Notes under the pieces: generated by a model
Told to the model about the DNA's origin: nothing
The model's database searches: none
Seen by the model: only the letters and a program-made list of their open reading frames with translations
Shown here: in pieces, positions 35,736 to 43,689 of the stretch
Layout of the letters: each line of letters begins with the position of its first letter
Numbering within the stretch: position 1 is the first letter of the stretch
Assembly: GCA_963976625.1 (NCBI GenBank)
Contig: CAXBLA010000006.1
Location: 1 to 64,000, forward strand
DNA length: 64,000 nucleotides
Direction: 5' to 3'
Source: UBA1924 sp963976625
GTDB taxonomy: Bacteria; Planctomycetota; Phycisphaerae; Phycisphaerales; UBA1924
Translations under genes and position numbers: made by a program

Positions 35736-37037
35736 ATGTCATACACCACCCACGCCTCAACTGACACCAGCAGCACACCGATTACTCGGGGCATCTCGAT
35801 GCCCCAGTCAGTCTCGAAGCTTGCGATCCTCGGGCTCGTGCTCGCCAGCGGCAGCGCGATGGCCCAATCCGTTGTGCACCTGCCCGCACTGGGCAACAGC
35901 GGCGCGATTGCCAACGATATTAATGACCACGGCGATGTGGTCGGTCAGACCTCGATCACGGATGTCCAAGGGGTCTACGCGGTGACCTGGGACGCGAACC
36001 ATGTCGCGACCAGCTTGGGCGCGATGGACGGGCACACCAAGAGCGAGGCGCTCTCGATCAACAACAACGGCCAGATCGTCGGCTACTCCGAGGACGGCAT
36101 GACCCTGCGGATGGGCACCCTCTGGGACGGACGCGGCGGGATGGTCGATATCCACAGCGCCATCGGCTCCATGGGATCTTCGATCCCCTGGGACATCAAC
36201 GACCACGGCGTGATCACCGGGCAGGCGAGCATCACCCCCGGGTTTGCCAAGGGCTTTGTCTGGGATCAGACCAACCCGGTCGAGGTCGCGGGCACGCCTT
36301 CGTTTTATCAGGGCGGGTCGAACCTGTCGATCAACAACAGCGGCGAGATTGTCGGCAGCGCGTTCTTCTTTGGTGATCCGGACGATGTGGTGCTCGCAGT
36401 CCCCGATGATCGTGGCGGGTACGCGTTCCCTGACTTTGGACCAAGCGGGTTCAACTTCTCCAGGGCCACCACGATCAACAACAACTCGATGATCGTCGGG
36501 CACTCGACGGCGGAGTCCACCACCGGCACATGGAATGCGGCGATTTTCACGACCGATACACGCGAGCCGGTGATCACGCTGGGCACGCTGCCCAACCTCG
36601 ATACCTCCGAGTCGCTCGATGTCAACGACAACGGGATGGTCGTCGGGTACGCGTGGGACGGGACCGGCAGCGGGTTTGATCCGCGGGCCTGGGTCTGGGC
36701 CGACGGCGTGATGTTCGATCTCAACGAACTGCTCGATGAGCGTTCCGACTTCGAGATCCTCTCGCGGGCGAACGCGGTCAACGCCCAGGGCGACATCGTC
36801 GGGTTTGGTCGGCTCAAGGACGGCTCGACCGGCGCGTTCCTGATCGAGGGCTTCACGATGCCGACGGCCTGCGTTGCGGACCTCAACGGGGACGGCGAGC
36901 TCGACTTCTTCGATGTCTCCGACTTCCTCGATGCGTTCGGTGCTCAGGACCCGATCGCGGATCTCAACGGCGACCGGAGCTTTGACTTCTTCGATGTGTC
37001 CGACTTCCTCGACGCATTCGGCGCTGGCTGCCCGTAA
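35736..37037 (+). CDS. Exported HAF-repeat protein with 'GC' dockerin-like C-terminus
   Basis: 433 aa from the ATG at 35736, with AAGGA upstream. A long n-region is followed by a hydrophobic core and cleavage near AMAQ. The body holds at least six HAF-type repeats, seen as INDHGDVVGQ, INNNGQIVGYS, INDHGVITGQ, INNSGEIVGSA, INNNSMIVGHS and VNDNGMVVGYA. These form a beta-propeller-like surface domain. The end has two DFFDVSDFLDAFGA motifs, each after a DLNGDxxx calcium-type loop, and closes in Gly-Cys-Pro. The tail matches that of the gene at 6314-7486. A further exported protein follows 80 bp downstream. Confidence 0.85.
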   Translation: MSYTTHASTDTSSTPITRGISMPQSVSKLAILGLVLASGSAMAQSVVHLPALGNSGAIANDINDHGDVVGQTSITDVQGVYAVTWDANHVATSLGAMDGHTKSEALSINNNGQIVGYSEDGMTLRMGTLWDGRGGMVDIHSAIGSMGSSIPWDINDHGVITGQASITPGFAKGFVWDQTNPVEVAGTPSFYQGGSNLSINNSGEIVGSAFFFGDPDDVVLAVPDDRGGYAFPDFGPSGFNFSRATTINNNSMIVGHSTAESTTGTWNAAIFTTDTREPVITLGTLPNLDTSESLDVNDNGMVVGYAWDGTGSGFDPRAWVWADGVMFDLNELLDERSDFEILSRANAVNAQGDIVGFGRLKDGSTGAFLIEGFTMPTACVADLNGDGELDFFDVSDFLDAFGAQDPIADLNGDRSFDFFDVSDFLDAFGAGCP

Positions 37038-37117
37038 ACCAATCGGGCGTAGCCCGCACACCGAGTCATTCACATTCATCTTTTTCCAAAGCCCCATATC
37101 CTAAGAAAGGTATCCCT

Positions 37118-37822
37118 ATGTCCTCACACAAGTTCACTTCCTTCGCCGCACTCTCGCTGCTGAGCGCCTCGGCCCTCGCCGGCGGGTACACCGGGTTTGA
37201 ATCCCTCAGCGAAGGGGTCAGCGGCCCATCGTTCACCGATGGTGGGATCACCTTCTTCGGGCTCAACAACGATTCCGGACTCAACCCGGACGGCTCGCTC
37301 TTCGGGCCCGGCGAGTACGGAACCGATTTCCTTGTCGAGAACGCGACACTGGCGATCAATGATTTCCCCGATACGCTCAGCGGCTCGAACGCCTTGTCAT
37401 GGGGGCAGTCATGGGCATGGATCCCCGGCGAGAACCTCTCGATCAACATCGTCTCAACCTTCTCGATGACGACCAACTCGATCGAGACGGATGGGTCGCT
37501 CGATCTGCTCTACTTTGAGAACGGGCCTTGGGGCGGGATCACCCTCGAGCTGCTCGCCACGCTCAATGGCGAGGTCGTCAACTCCGACTCGATCCTGATC
37601 TCCGATCGCGGCGGACGCGACAACCTGATCGGCGATCGGCTCAGTGTCTCGGGGATCGAGTTTGATACGCTGACCGTGAACGCCCGTTTCGACGATGGGA
37701 CATCGACGGCGTTCGCGGGCTTGGTGGACAATGTTTCGATCACCCCGGCACCGAGCACCCTTGCGGTGATGCTCGCGGGGACGGCGATTGTCCGCAGACG
37801 ACGAGGTTCGTGCACCCTGTAA
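37118..37822 (+). CDS. PEP-CTERM-like exported protein
   Basis: 234 aa. Signal peptide ends near ALAG. The body starts GYTGFESLSEGV and is beta-rich, with the GLVDNVSI segment typical of extracellular beta-sandwich modules. The end is TPAPSTLAVMLAGTAIV followed by RRRR and six more residues, a PEP-CTERM-like tail. GAAAGG lies before the ATG. It shares its strand and probably its terminator with the HAF-repeat gene. Function unknown. Confidence 0.8.
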   Translation: MSSHKFTSFAALSLLSASALAGGYTGFESLSEGVSGPSFTDGGITFFGLNNDSGLNPDGSLFGPGEYGTDFLVENATLAINDFPDTLSGSNALSWGQSWAWIPGENLSINIVSTFSMTTNSIETDGSLDLLYFENGPWGGITLELLATLNGEVVNSDSILISDRGGRDNLIGDRLSVSGIEFDTLTVNARFDDGTSTAFAGLVDNVSITPAPSTLAVMLAGTAIVRRRRGSCTL

Positions 37823-37872
37823 GATTTTGGGTACGCCGTGTCTCTTCTGGGGCGCACAGACTCTCTCTAAAT

Positions 37873-37921
37873 CGCACGGAGCTCTTCGGCACCCCCTCGC
37901 CTGAGCTTCGTGCGGTTTTTT
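37873..37921 (+). terminator. Intrinsic terminator after the HAF/PEP-CTERM pair
   Basis: A 12-bp stem (37873-37884 with 37903-37914, one G-U mismatch pair) has an 18-nt loop and is followed by six T. 50 bp past the stop at 37822. Confidence 0.85.
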
Positions 37922-37927
37922 ATGCGC

Positions 37928-38188
37928 TCAGTCTCTGTCGCTGTGCTTTTTGGGCTTGCGGACGAGCCAGCCGACCATGAAACCGATGATGGCGAAGATG
38001 AGGTAGAGCAGGGCCGCGGGGGCGGTTGCTTTCCAGAAGAACACATCGATGGAGATTGATTCGGAGTTCTGGAGGATGAGAATCAGGAAGATGATGGCCG
38101 CGATGCTCGAGGCGATGAACTTGGGGCGTGTGTAGATCGGCTTTTTCTTGTCGGTTGGAGGGGTTGGCGTGTTGTTTGGCTCATTCAA
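37928..38188 (-). CDS. LapA/DUF1049-domain membrane protein
   Basis: 86 aa. Two membrane helices (about 24-40 and 57-75) with the LapA-type core ILQNSESISIDVFFWKA and the following LLYLIFAIIGFMVGWL. The start is a TTG at 38188 with GGAG 8 nt upstream; no ATG precedes the first helix. It overlaps the stop of the upstream gene by 8 nt, so translation is coupled. LapA proteins work in envelope lipid handling in E. coli (heat-shock regulated with LapB), but here LapB is not adjacent. Confidence 0.78.
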   Translation of the reverse strand: MNEPNNTPTPPTDKKKPIYTRPKFIASSIAAIIFLILILQNSESISIDVFFWKATAPAALLYLIFAIIGFMVGWLVRKPKKHSDRD

Positions 38189-38594
38189 TGTTCAGCTCCG
38201 ATCGTATAGATTCGGCGATCAATCGCCCGTTGGTTTGAACCGCATCGCCGATCAGGCGTCCAACAGTCCACATCGGCAAAAGGGCAGAAACGATCCCGAA
38301 GAGTAACACCCCGAGATTCAGAAGTATCTTGGTTATTCTGAGAATAAATGACTCTCGATCGGGCTCGATCGAGGTACTGAGAAACCGAGTACCTGTGCCT
38401 GAGTTCCAATCTTCGAATGAAGCGTTGACATTCCAACCCGTAGAGACTTGGACACTCGCAGTGCCGAAAACCCCGGTGAGCATGATGAAGACCGCACACC
38501 AGATCAGGAGTTTCGCGGGTTCGGTTTCTTTGAGAAACCGGAGGATGAGGAACTGCTTCTTTCGCAACACAGGTGCTTCGGGTGTTTCGCTCAT
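38181..38594 (-). CDS. Membrane protein of unknown function (operon gene)
   Basis: 137 aa from the ATG at 38594, which overlaps the upstream stop by 4 nt (ATGA). Two hydrophobic segments (about 28-48 and 92-112) flank an extracytoplasmic loop with Asn/Ser/Thr. Not recognised. The layout, helix-loop-helix with a polar end, resembles the preceding gene product, so the two may be diverged duplicates forming a complex. Confidence 0.65.
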   Translation of the reverse strand: MSETPEAPVLRKKQFLILRFLKETEPAKLLIWCAVFIMLTGVFGTASVQVSTGWNVNASFEDWNSGTGTRFLSTSIEPDRESFILRITKILLNLGVLLFGIVSALLPMWTVGRLIGDAVQTNGRLIAESIRSELNIE

Positions 38595-39025
38595 GACTTG
38601 GCTCTGTTCTCTATCGCGTCGGCGAGCAGGCGAATCAATCCCCATACTGCGAGCATCATCGCAGCGATTCGCGTGAAGTAAGAACAGGCCGAGAAAAATT
38701 CAACGAGTTGAATTGATCCGGTTGGTTCTGTTGTTGTCCAAGACCGGCCATGGTGAACTGTGTGCATGACTTCCTTTGCCCCCGGCACAAACACGAGTGC
38801 GAGTTGCGCTATCAGTGATGCGAGAATAAAAACACCAAATGCAGTGATGAAGATCACCGAAGGTTGTTTGTTTTCTAAGAAACGCGAACCAAACGAAAAC
38901 GCTTTGAGGCCAAAGCCCCTTAAGGAGCTCCAAGTCTCACGAATAAAAGCCCAAAGAGCCTTCCCTGCTTGGACGGTTTCACTTTTAGAACTTCTACTTT
39001 GATCGCCAGAATCCATATCACTCAT
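38591..39025 (-). CDS. Membrane protein of unknown function (operon gene)
   Basis: 144 aa. A basic amphipathic N-terminal half (SRFLENK) precedes a hydrophobic segment (about 57-80). A loop with His residues follows, then a second segment (about 112-135). The start is 4 bp after the scoA stop. Base composition is lower in GC than scoA. No family recognised. Confidence 0.65.
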   Translation of the reverse strand: MSDMDSGDQSRSSKSETVQAGKALWAFIRETWSSLRGFGLKAFSFGSRFLENKQPSVIFITAFGVFILASLIAQLALVFVPGAKEVMHTVHHGRSWTTTEPTGSIQLVEFFSACSYFTRIAAMMLAVWGLIRLLADAIENRAKS

Positions 39026-39029
39026 TCGG

Positions 39030-39761
39030 TTATCCCCCGCTCACTGTTCGTTGCTCGATCCGTTTCTCGGACACGGTCTGGACGACGCGATCGACATAGT
39101 TGCCGGGGGTGTGGACATCGTCAGGGTCGATCGAGCCGGCGGGGACGATCTCGTCGACCTCGGCGATCACGAACTTAGCCGCGGTGGCCATGTCGGGGTT
39201 GAAGTTGCGGGCGGTGCGGTTGTAGACCAGGTTGCCGAACTCGTCGGCCTTGGCTGCTTTGACCAAAGCAATGTCGCCGAAGAGCCCGGTTTCCATGATG
39301 TATTCGCGTTCTTGGCCGCTGTTGGGTGCTTTGAAGGTGCGTGTCTCTTTGCCCTCGGCGACGACGGTGCCGACACCCGTGGCTGTGAAGAAGGCCGGGA
39401 TGCCTGCGCCGCCCGCGCGGACGCGCTCGGCGAGTGTGCCCTGGGGGTTGAACTCAACCTCGAGCTCGTTGTTGAGGAACTGGCGGGCGAACTCGTCGTT
39501 CTCGCCGACATAGCTCGAGATCATTTTTTTGATTTGCTTGGTCGCCAGCAGCAGGCCCAGCCCCCAGTCGTCGACGCCGGCGTTGTTGGAGACGCAGGTG
39601 ATGTCTTTGACCCCGGTATCACGCAGCGCGATGATGAGGTGTTCGGGGATGCCGCAGAGGCCGAAGCCCCCCACCATGCACATCATGCCGTCGTGGACGA
39701 TGCCCATGTCGGCGAGGTCTGCGAAACAGTCGTTGGTGGTGTTGCGTACTTTCGATGCCAT
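39030..39761 (-). CDS. scoA: 3-oxoacid CoA-transferase subunit A
   Basis: 243 aa. The alpha-subunit signature is GGFGLCGIPEHLI near residue 32, with VSNNAGVDDWGLGLLL, GTLAERVRAGGAGIPAFFTATGVGT (partly shown) and KADEFGNLVYNRTARNFNP. With scoB (30728-31390) it forms the heterotetramer that moves CoA between succinyl-CoA and acetoacetate. A GAAAGG-like site precedes the ATG. It heads an operon with three small membrane proteins, a partner set not usual for this enzyme. Confidence 0.93.
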   Translation of the reverse strand: MASKVRNTTNDCFADLADMGIVHDGMMCMVGGFGLCGIPEHLIIALRDTGVKDITCVSNNAGVDDWGLGLLLATKQIKKMISSYVGENDEFARQFLNNELEVEFNPQGTLAERVRAGGAGIPAFFTATGVGTVVAEGKETRTFKAPNSGQEREYIMETGLFGDIALVKAAKADEFGNLVYNRTARNFNPDMATAAKFVIAEVDEIVPAGSIDPDDVHTPGNYVDRVVQTVSEKRIEQRTVSGG

Positions 39762-39847
39762 GGGCGTGCCTTTCGGTGGCGGGGTCTTGTGATGAGTCTG
39801 TGTGATTAGCCAGTGTCAAGGGATTGTATTCGTCCGGACGGGTCCAG

Positions 39848-40357
39848 CTACTTGCTGGTTTTTCGTCCTGCGAAGAGCCCTTGTTGGTCTGGGCTGGCGG
39901 TCGGGCGGACGGAGAGGTCGTCGAGCTCGCGTTGGATGTCTTCGAGGGTCGAGAGCTGGAGGTGCTCGGTGGCGAAGCGGATGTAGGCGATTTTGTCGAC
40001 ATCGCGGAGCTTGGTCATGACGCGCTCGCCGACGATCTGCGAGGAGACCTCGCGTTCGAACTCGGCGTGGAGTTCTTCTTCGACGACCTCGGCGAGGTTG
40101 AGCTTGATGTCCTCTGAGATCGGGCGCTTGCCGCAGGCGTTGGAGACGCCCCGCATGATGTTGTCGAGGGAGAAGGGCACGCGGGCGCCGTCGCGTTTGA
40201 CGACCATCAGGCGTCCGGTGGGCTCGACGCGTTCGTAGGTGGTGAATCGGCGCTCGCACTTGAGGCAGTGTCGTCGGCGACGAATGACTGCCCCGCCCTC
40301 GGTCGAGCGGGAGTCGATCACTTTGTCCTGGTTGTGGCTGCAATACGGGCAGATCAT
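39848..40357 (-). CDS. nrdR: Transcriptional repressor NrdR
   Basis: 169 aa from the ATG at 40357, with GGAGG upstream. The N-terminal zinc ribbon has CPYC and CLKC, then RRRHCLKCERRFTTYER. The ATP-cone domain follows (VVKRDGARVPFSLDNI, KLNLAEVVEEELH, YIRFATEHL). NrdR represses ribonucleotide reductase genes when dATP is high. It lies alone. A TATAAT box and an inverted repeat sit upstream. Confidence 0.95.
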   Translation of the reverse strand: MICPYCSHNQDKVIDSRSTEGGAVIRRRRHCLKCERRFTTYERVEPTGRLMVVKRDGARVPFSLDNIMRGVSNACGKRPISEDIKLNLAEVVEEELHAEFEREVSSQIVGERVMTKLRDVDKIAYIRFATEHLQLSTLEDIQRELDDLSVRPTASPDQQGLFAGRKTSK

Positions 40358-40380
40358 GTACAAACGCCTCCGGTGCGTGA

Positions 40381-40400
40381 ATTATACCGTAGATGGTATA
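40381..40400 (-). promoter_or_regulatory. nrdR promoter -10 overlapped by an inverted repeat
   Basis: On the minus strand a perfect TATAAT (40386-40381) lies 23 nt before the start. It is overlapped by TATACC-N6-GGTATA (40383-40400). The repeat could be an operator. It does not resemble the NrdR box I know (ACA-rich, about 16 bp), so autoregulation is not claimed. Confidence 0.5.
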
Positions 40401-40455
40401 GGTTTGCACCAGAGGCGGGATTTCGGCACCATATAGGGGGCACTATTCGAGTGGT

Positions 40456-41769
40456 TTATTGATTGAGCGCGTCGTCGAGGTGGATGTACTCTGACTCGAT
40501 GAGTCGTCCGAGTAGGTATTCGAGGCGTCTTTCATCCTCGTTGACCTGCTGGGCGAACTGAGCGGCGTTGCGGACACTCGAAGCGTGCTGCTTTTCGAGT
40601 TCTTGGGCTTTTTCTTCGGACACTTCGGCATTGTTCTTGTAATCTGCCAACGCACGCTCTGCGTAGAAGGCCTTCATCCGGAAGCCGTCGCGTCGCTCGG
40701 AGTTGATCGCGATGCTCTGACGGAGCACTTCGCGCTCTCTGATGATCTCCTCGACGAGTTTGCTGCGGCGGAGATTCAGCTCGTGCTCTTCGGCTTGCTC
40801 GCGTTCGAGGCGTTGTTCTTCGCTGTGCTTGATGACCGCGTTGACCTCGCTCATGATCCGGTGGGCCTGGGCGTGGATTTTGGGCGGGGCGGCGATGATG
40901 AGTGCCCCGTTGAGCACCTTGATCGAGGTGTACTCCAGGTCAAACTTGACCTCCAGCAGGCTGCGGATGGTGTCGGCGTACGCCTCCTGATCGCTGTGGC
41001 CGAGGATCCACTCCGGGGTCGGGTAAACCTGCATTTCGATAAGCTGGCGCTGGTACTCATCCCCGGATTGCAGCGAAATGGTTTTGTCATTGATCGAGAG
41101 GTTGTAGTTCAAAGTTGAGTTTCTCATACCCGCTTCGAGATACTCGATCGCCTCTTTCAATGTGAACTCGCCTTGCATTTTCTCCAAGCTGACCCCGAGG
41201 AGTAAGCTCATCTGTGGCCCGCGCGCATGATCACTGAGTTCCAGCTCATACCCGAACGCGTCGGCGATCTCTGTGAGCAGTGTTCGTCTCGTGGCGATGC
41301 CAATATCGAATGTGTGGGTCGGCTCATCGACCACAGGAACGGCTTGGTTCTTTTCCATCGCGACGAGCGCCGGGATCGTGCCCGGGATCGTTTGGTTGGT
41401 GGGCGGTGCGCTCTGGTTGTTGAGCAGGCTCATCCCCCCGATGGATAGCCCGGCGATGGCGATGGTGATCATGGCGATGTTCATGGTTTTTCTCCTTGGG
41501 TGTGCGTGTTGGTGTGCTTTGGATATCAGTTTGGCGAGCTCTGCGGTCTCGCCGAGCTCGGCGATGGCGATGCGGATGGCTTCGGGCTCGGGCTTGCCGA
41601 CGATTAAGAGATCGTCGATGCGTGAGCGGAGGTGGTCTTCGAACTCGTCGCGGACTTGGGTCCGTTGTGATTCGGGGATCGCGAGCATGCCGGTGAGGAC
41701 ATCGAGCCACGAGGAGATCGAGTCCTTGGTGCCCGGGGGGTGTGCAGATTGGAAGTCGGCGTGGCTCAT
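40456..41769 (-). CDS. HAAS-type membrane protein paired with PadR regulator
   Basis: 437 aa. Residues 20-85 form a helical HAAS-like module (WLDVLTGMLAIPESQRTQVRDE, partly shown; FEDHLRSRIDDLL; AIAELGETAELAKLI) typical of genes next to PadR regulators. A membrane helix lies at about 95-115. The extracytoplasmic part includes a short secretin-like or STN-like segment (GVSLEKMQGEFTLKEAIEYL) and ends in a coiled coil (about 300-410). Its ATG overlaps the padR stop (ATGA), so they are translationally coupled. Function unknown. Confidence 0.7.
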   Translation of the reverse strand: MSHADFQSAHPPGTKDSISSWLDVLTGMLAIPESQRTQVRDEFEDHLRSRIDDLLIVGKPEPEAIRIAIAELGETAELAKLISKAHQHAHPRRKTMNIAMITIAIAGLSIGGMSLLNNQSAPPTNQTIPGTIPALVAMEKNQAVPVVDEPTHTFDIGIATRRTLLTEIADAFGYELELSDHARGPQMSLLLGVSLEKMQGEFTLKEAIEYLEAGMRNSTLNYNLSINDKTISLQSGDEYQRQLIEMQVYPTPEWILGHSDQEAYADTIRSLLEVKFDLEYTSIKVLNGALIIAAPPKIHAQAHRIMSEVNAVIKHSEEQRLEREQAEEHELNLRRSKLVEEIIREREVLRQSIAINSERRDGFRMKAFYAERALADYKNNAEVSEEKAQELEKQHASSVRNAAQFAQQVNEDERRLEYLLGRLIESEYIHLDDALNQ

Positions 41770-42146
41770 CCGGCTGCATTCTCTTCAAGGTGTGTAGCTT
41801 GTTGTGTCGGGGAGACGAAGCCGTTGAGGATGGATTGCATCTGGGCGTGGAGCTCGATCCGTTTGGCGAGTTGCTTGTGCCCCTTGGGGCTCAGGGTGTA
41901 CCACTTGCGTTTGCGTCCTGTTGAATCTGGATCTGCCCCGGCGGCTTTGACCTCTTCCCAGTTGGTGGTGACGAGCCCGAGTTTTTCGAGCTTGGTCAGC
42001 AGCGGGTACATGCCCGAGGGCGAGAGCTTGAAGTTGCCCTCGGATCGGGCGGCGATGTCCTTGCTGATCGCGTAGCCGTAGGAAGGGCCCTGGGCGAGCA
42101 CGGAGAGGACGACGAGTTCGGAATGGTCTTGCTTGAGTGTGAGCAT
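41766..42146 (-). CDS. PadR-family transcriptional regulator
   Basis: 126 aa from the ATG at 42146. Winged-helix core: ELVVLSVLAQGPSYGYAISKDI, then LSPSGMYPLLTKLEKLGLV and KRKWYTLSPKGHKQLA, as in PadR/LtrA-type repressors. First gene of a two-gene operon with a HAAS-module membrane protein. A TACAAT box ends 8 nt before the ATG, and a strong palindrome follows just upstream, suggesting autoregulation. The inducing signal is unknown. Confidence 0.9.
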   Translation of the reverse strand: MLTLKQDHSELVVLSVLAQGPSYGYAISKDIAARSEGNFKLSPSGMYPLLTKLEKLGLVTTNWEEVKAAGADPDSTGRKRKWYTLSPKGHKQLAKRIELHAQMQSILNGFVSPTQQATHLEENAAG

Positions 42147-42168
42147 GGTGCTGTATTGTACGGCACGA

Positions 42169-42193
42169 TGATATATCAAGTTTCGATATATCA
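42169..42193. promoter_or_regulatory. Predicted PadR operator
   Basis: A perfect 9-bp inverted repeat TGATATATC-N7-GATATATCA. Each half is itself the palindrome GATATATC (42170-42177 and 42185-42192). It lies 9 bp upstream of the -10 hexamer of padR, between padR and the divergent arsR, and could affect both. Confidence 0.6.
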
Positions 42194-42263
42194 AATTATT
42201 TAAGAGAAATTTTCATTTTCTGATTGAAGAAAACGAGGCCGGCTCGTATTCTTATTTTACGAA

Positions 42264-42689
42264 ATGAGAAATCAAATGAGCCAACTCACCGACATCGCCC
42301 ACGCGCTCTCTGACCCGAACCGCATCCGCCTGCTGTCGGCTTGCCTCGATGGCGAGCGGTGCGTGTGCCAGCTGGTCGAACTGATCGACCTGTCCAACGC
42401 GTCGATCTCCAAGCACCTGGCCACGCTCCGCAACGCGGGCTTGCTCACGTCCCGCAAGGAAGGGAGATGGGTGCACTACCGCGTGCCCAGTGAGCCCGAG
42501 CCGATCGTCGGCGACGCGCTGAGTTGGGTGCGGGCCCACGGGCTCGAAGACGAACAGATCCAAGCAGACCGAGACGCACTTCGGACGATTGATTCGATCG
42601 ATCCGATCGACCTCGCCCGGATGCAGCGCGAGGGCTGCTGCACCAGTACCGAAACCAAAGCCACCATTCAACCAGGAGCATCAGTATGA
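42264..42689 (+). CDS. arsR: ArsR-family arsenic-responsive repressor
   Basis: 141 aa. Winged-helix SmtB/ArsR fold: ALSDPNRIRLLSACLDG, then LSNASISKHLATLRNAGLL. The As(III)-binding pair is CVC (Cys33, Cys35), as in classic ArsR ELCVCDL. Another Cys pair lies near the C-terminus (EGCCTST). Its stop overlaps the start of arsM by 4 nt, so the regulator and the methyltransferase are translated together. The start may be 42264 or the ATG four codons later. TATTTT ends 5 nt before the first ATG. Confidence 0.9.
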   Translation: MRNQMSQLTDIAHALSDPNRIRLLSACLDGERCVCQLVELIDLSNASISKHLATLRNAGLLTSRKEGRWVHYRVPSEPEPIVGDALSWVRAHGLEDEQIQADRDALRTIDSIDPIDLARMQREGCCTSTETKATIQPGASV

Positions 42690-43606
42690 CCAAGACAGAT
42701 CCAAAGAATGACCAGATCCGTGAGCAGATCCGCTCGGACTATGCCACCATCGCCACATCGAGCTCTGTGACGCGCGATCAGCTCACGGGCGATACCCAAG
42801 CCACCGGCAGCTGCTGCAGCGCTGGGGCGTGCGGGGTGACGAGTTCGATCAACCCCGAGGACTTGGCCGAGCAGATTGGGTATTCCAAAGAAGAACTCGA
42901 AGCGTTGCCCAGCGATGCCAATATGGGGCTCTCGTGTGGCAACCCTACGGTGATCGCCGCGCTCAAGGAGGGCGAGACGATTCTTGATCTGGGCTCGGGC
43001 GGCGGGTTCGATATCTTCCTCGCAGGACCCAAGGTCGGGGAAACCGGGCGGGCGATCGGCGTGGACATGACCCACGAGATGATCGCCAAGGCCCGCACCA
43101 ACATCGCCCACTACCGAAAGAGCACCGGGCTCGACAATGTCGAGTTTCGTTTAGGTGAGATCGAGCACCTGCCTGTCGAGGACTCGTCGGTGGATGTGAT
43201 CATCTCGAACTGTGTGCTCAATCTGTCGATGGACAAGCAGCAGGTCTGGAACGAGATCGCCCGGGTGCTCAAGCCCGGCGGGCGGGTCGCCTTGTCGGAC
43301 ATCGCGCTGCTCAAGGAACTGCCCGAGGAGGTCAAGTCGATCGTTGAGTCCTGGGCCGGGTGCGTGGCTGGCGCGATCCCGGTCGAGGAGATGCGCGAGC
43401 AGATGGTCAACGCGGGGCTCGATGGGATCAGGCTCACGCCCAAGCCCGATTATGTCCGGGCCCTCACCGCGGCCAACGATCCGTTGTACGCCAAGGTCAG
43501 CGAACTGCTCCCGGATGGGCAGTCGGCGAGCGATGTGATCACGAGCGTGGACATCTTGGCCAGCAAGCCAGCCGAGAGCTGTTGCGGCTCGGAATGCTGC
43601 TCATAA
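42686..43606 (+). CDS. arsM: Arsenite S-adenosylmethionine methyltransferase
   Basis: 306 aa. AdoMet motif ILDLGSGGGFDIFLAG. The three conserved As(III)-ligating cysteines of ArsM are present: Cys84 (MGLSCGNP), Cys176 (ISNCVLNLS) and Cys226 (WAGCVAGA). Extra Cys pairs occur near the N-terminus (GSCCSAGAC) and at the end (ESCCGSECC). It methylates arsenite to volatile or less toxic methylarsenicals. It overlaps arsR by 4 nt. No arsB, acr3 or arsC lies nearby, so methylation seems the sole resistance step here. Confidence 0.95.
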   Translation: MTKTDPKNDQIREQIRSDYATIATSSSVTRDQLTGDTQATGSCCSAGACGVTSSINPEDLAEQIGYSKEELEALPSDANMGLSCGNPTVIAALKEGETILDLGSGGGFDIFLAGPKVGETGRAIGVDMTHEMIAKARTNIAHYRKSTGLDNVEFRLGEIEHLPVEDSSVDVIISNCVLNLSMDKQQVWNEIARVLKPGGRVALSDIALLKELPEEVKSIVESWAGCVAGAIPVEEMREQMVNAGLDGIRLTPKPDYVRALTAANDPLYAKVSELLPDGQSASDVITSVDILASKPAESCCGSECCS

Positions 43607-43627
43607 GCCGAGCCGGCAATGACTGCC

Positions 43628-43633
43628 TAGAAT
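43628..43633 (+). promoter_or_regulatory. -10-like hexamer before the thrS leader peptide
   Basis: TAGAAT (5 of 6 matches to TATAAT) ends 8 nt before the leader ATG at 43642, placing the likely transcription start on or next to the ATG. No good -35 was seen. Confidence 0.4.
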
Positions 43634-43641
43634 CTTCAACG

Positions 43642-43689
43642 ATGTTCAGCACCACGACTACCACCGGGACCACCACGAACCTGCGATAG
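43642..43689 (+). CDS. Threonine-rich leader peptide of thrS
   Basis: 15 codons: Met-Phe-Ser, five Thr, Gly, three Thr, Asn-Leu-Arg, stop (TAG at 43687). Eight of 15 residues are threonine. It lies directly upstream of threonyl-tRNA synthetase and ends just before RNA segments that can form alternative helices and a terminator. When charged tRNA-Thr is scarce, a ribosome should stall within 43651-43677 and let thrS be transcribed. No Shine-Dalgarno site; probably leaderless. Too short to be a protein of its own function. Confidence 0.75.
   Translation: MFSTTTTTGTTTNLR

Noticed and set aside
35808..37097. A 429-codon frame antisense to the HAF-repeat gene
   Set aside because: Its apparent repeats only mirror the HAF repeats on the other strand.
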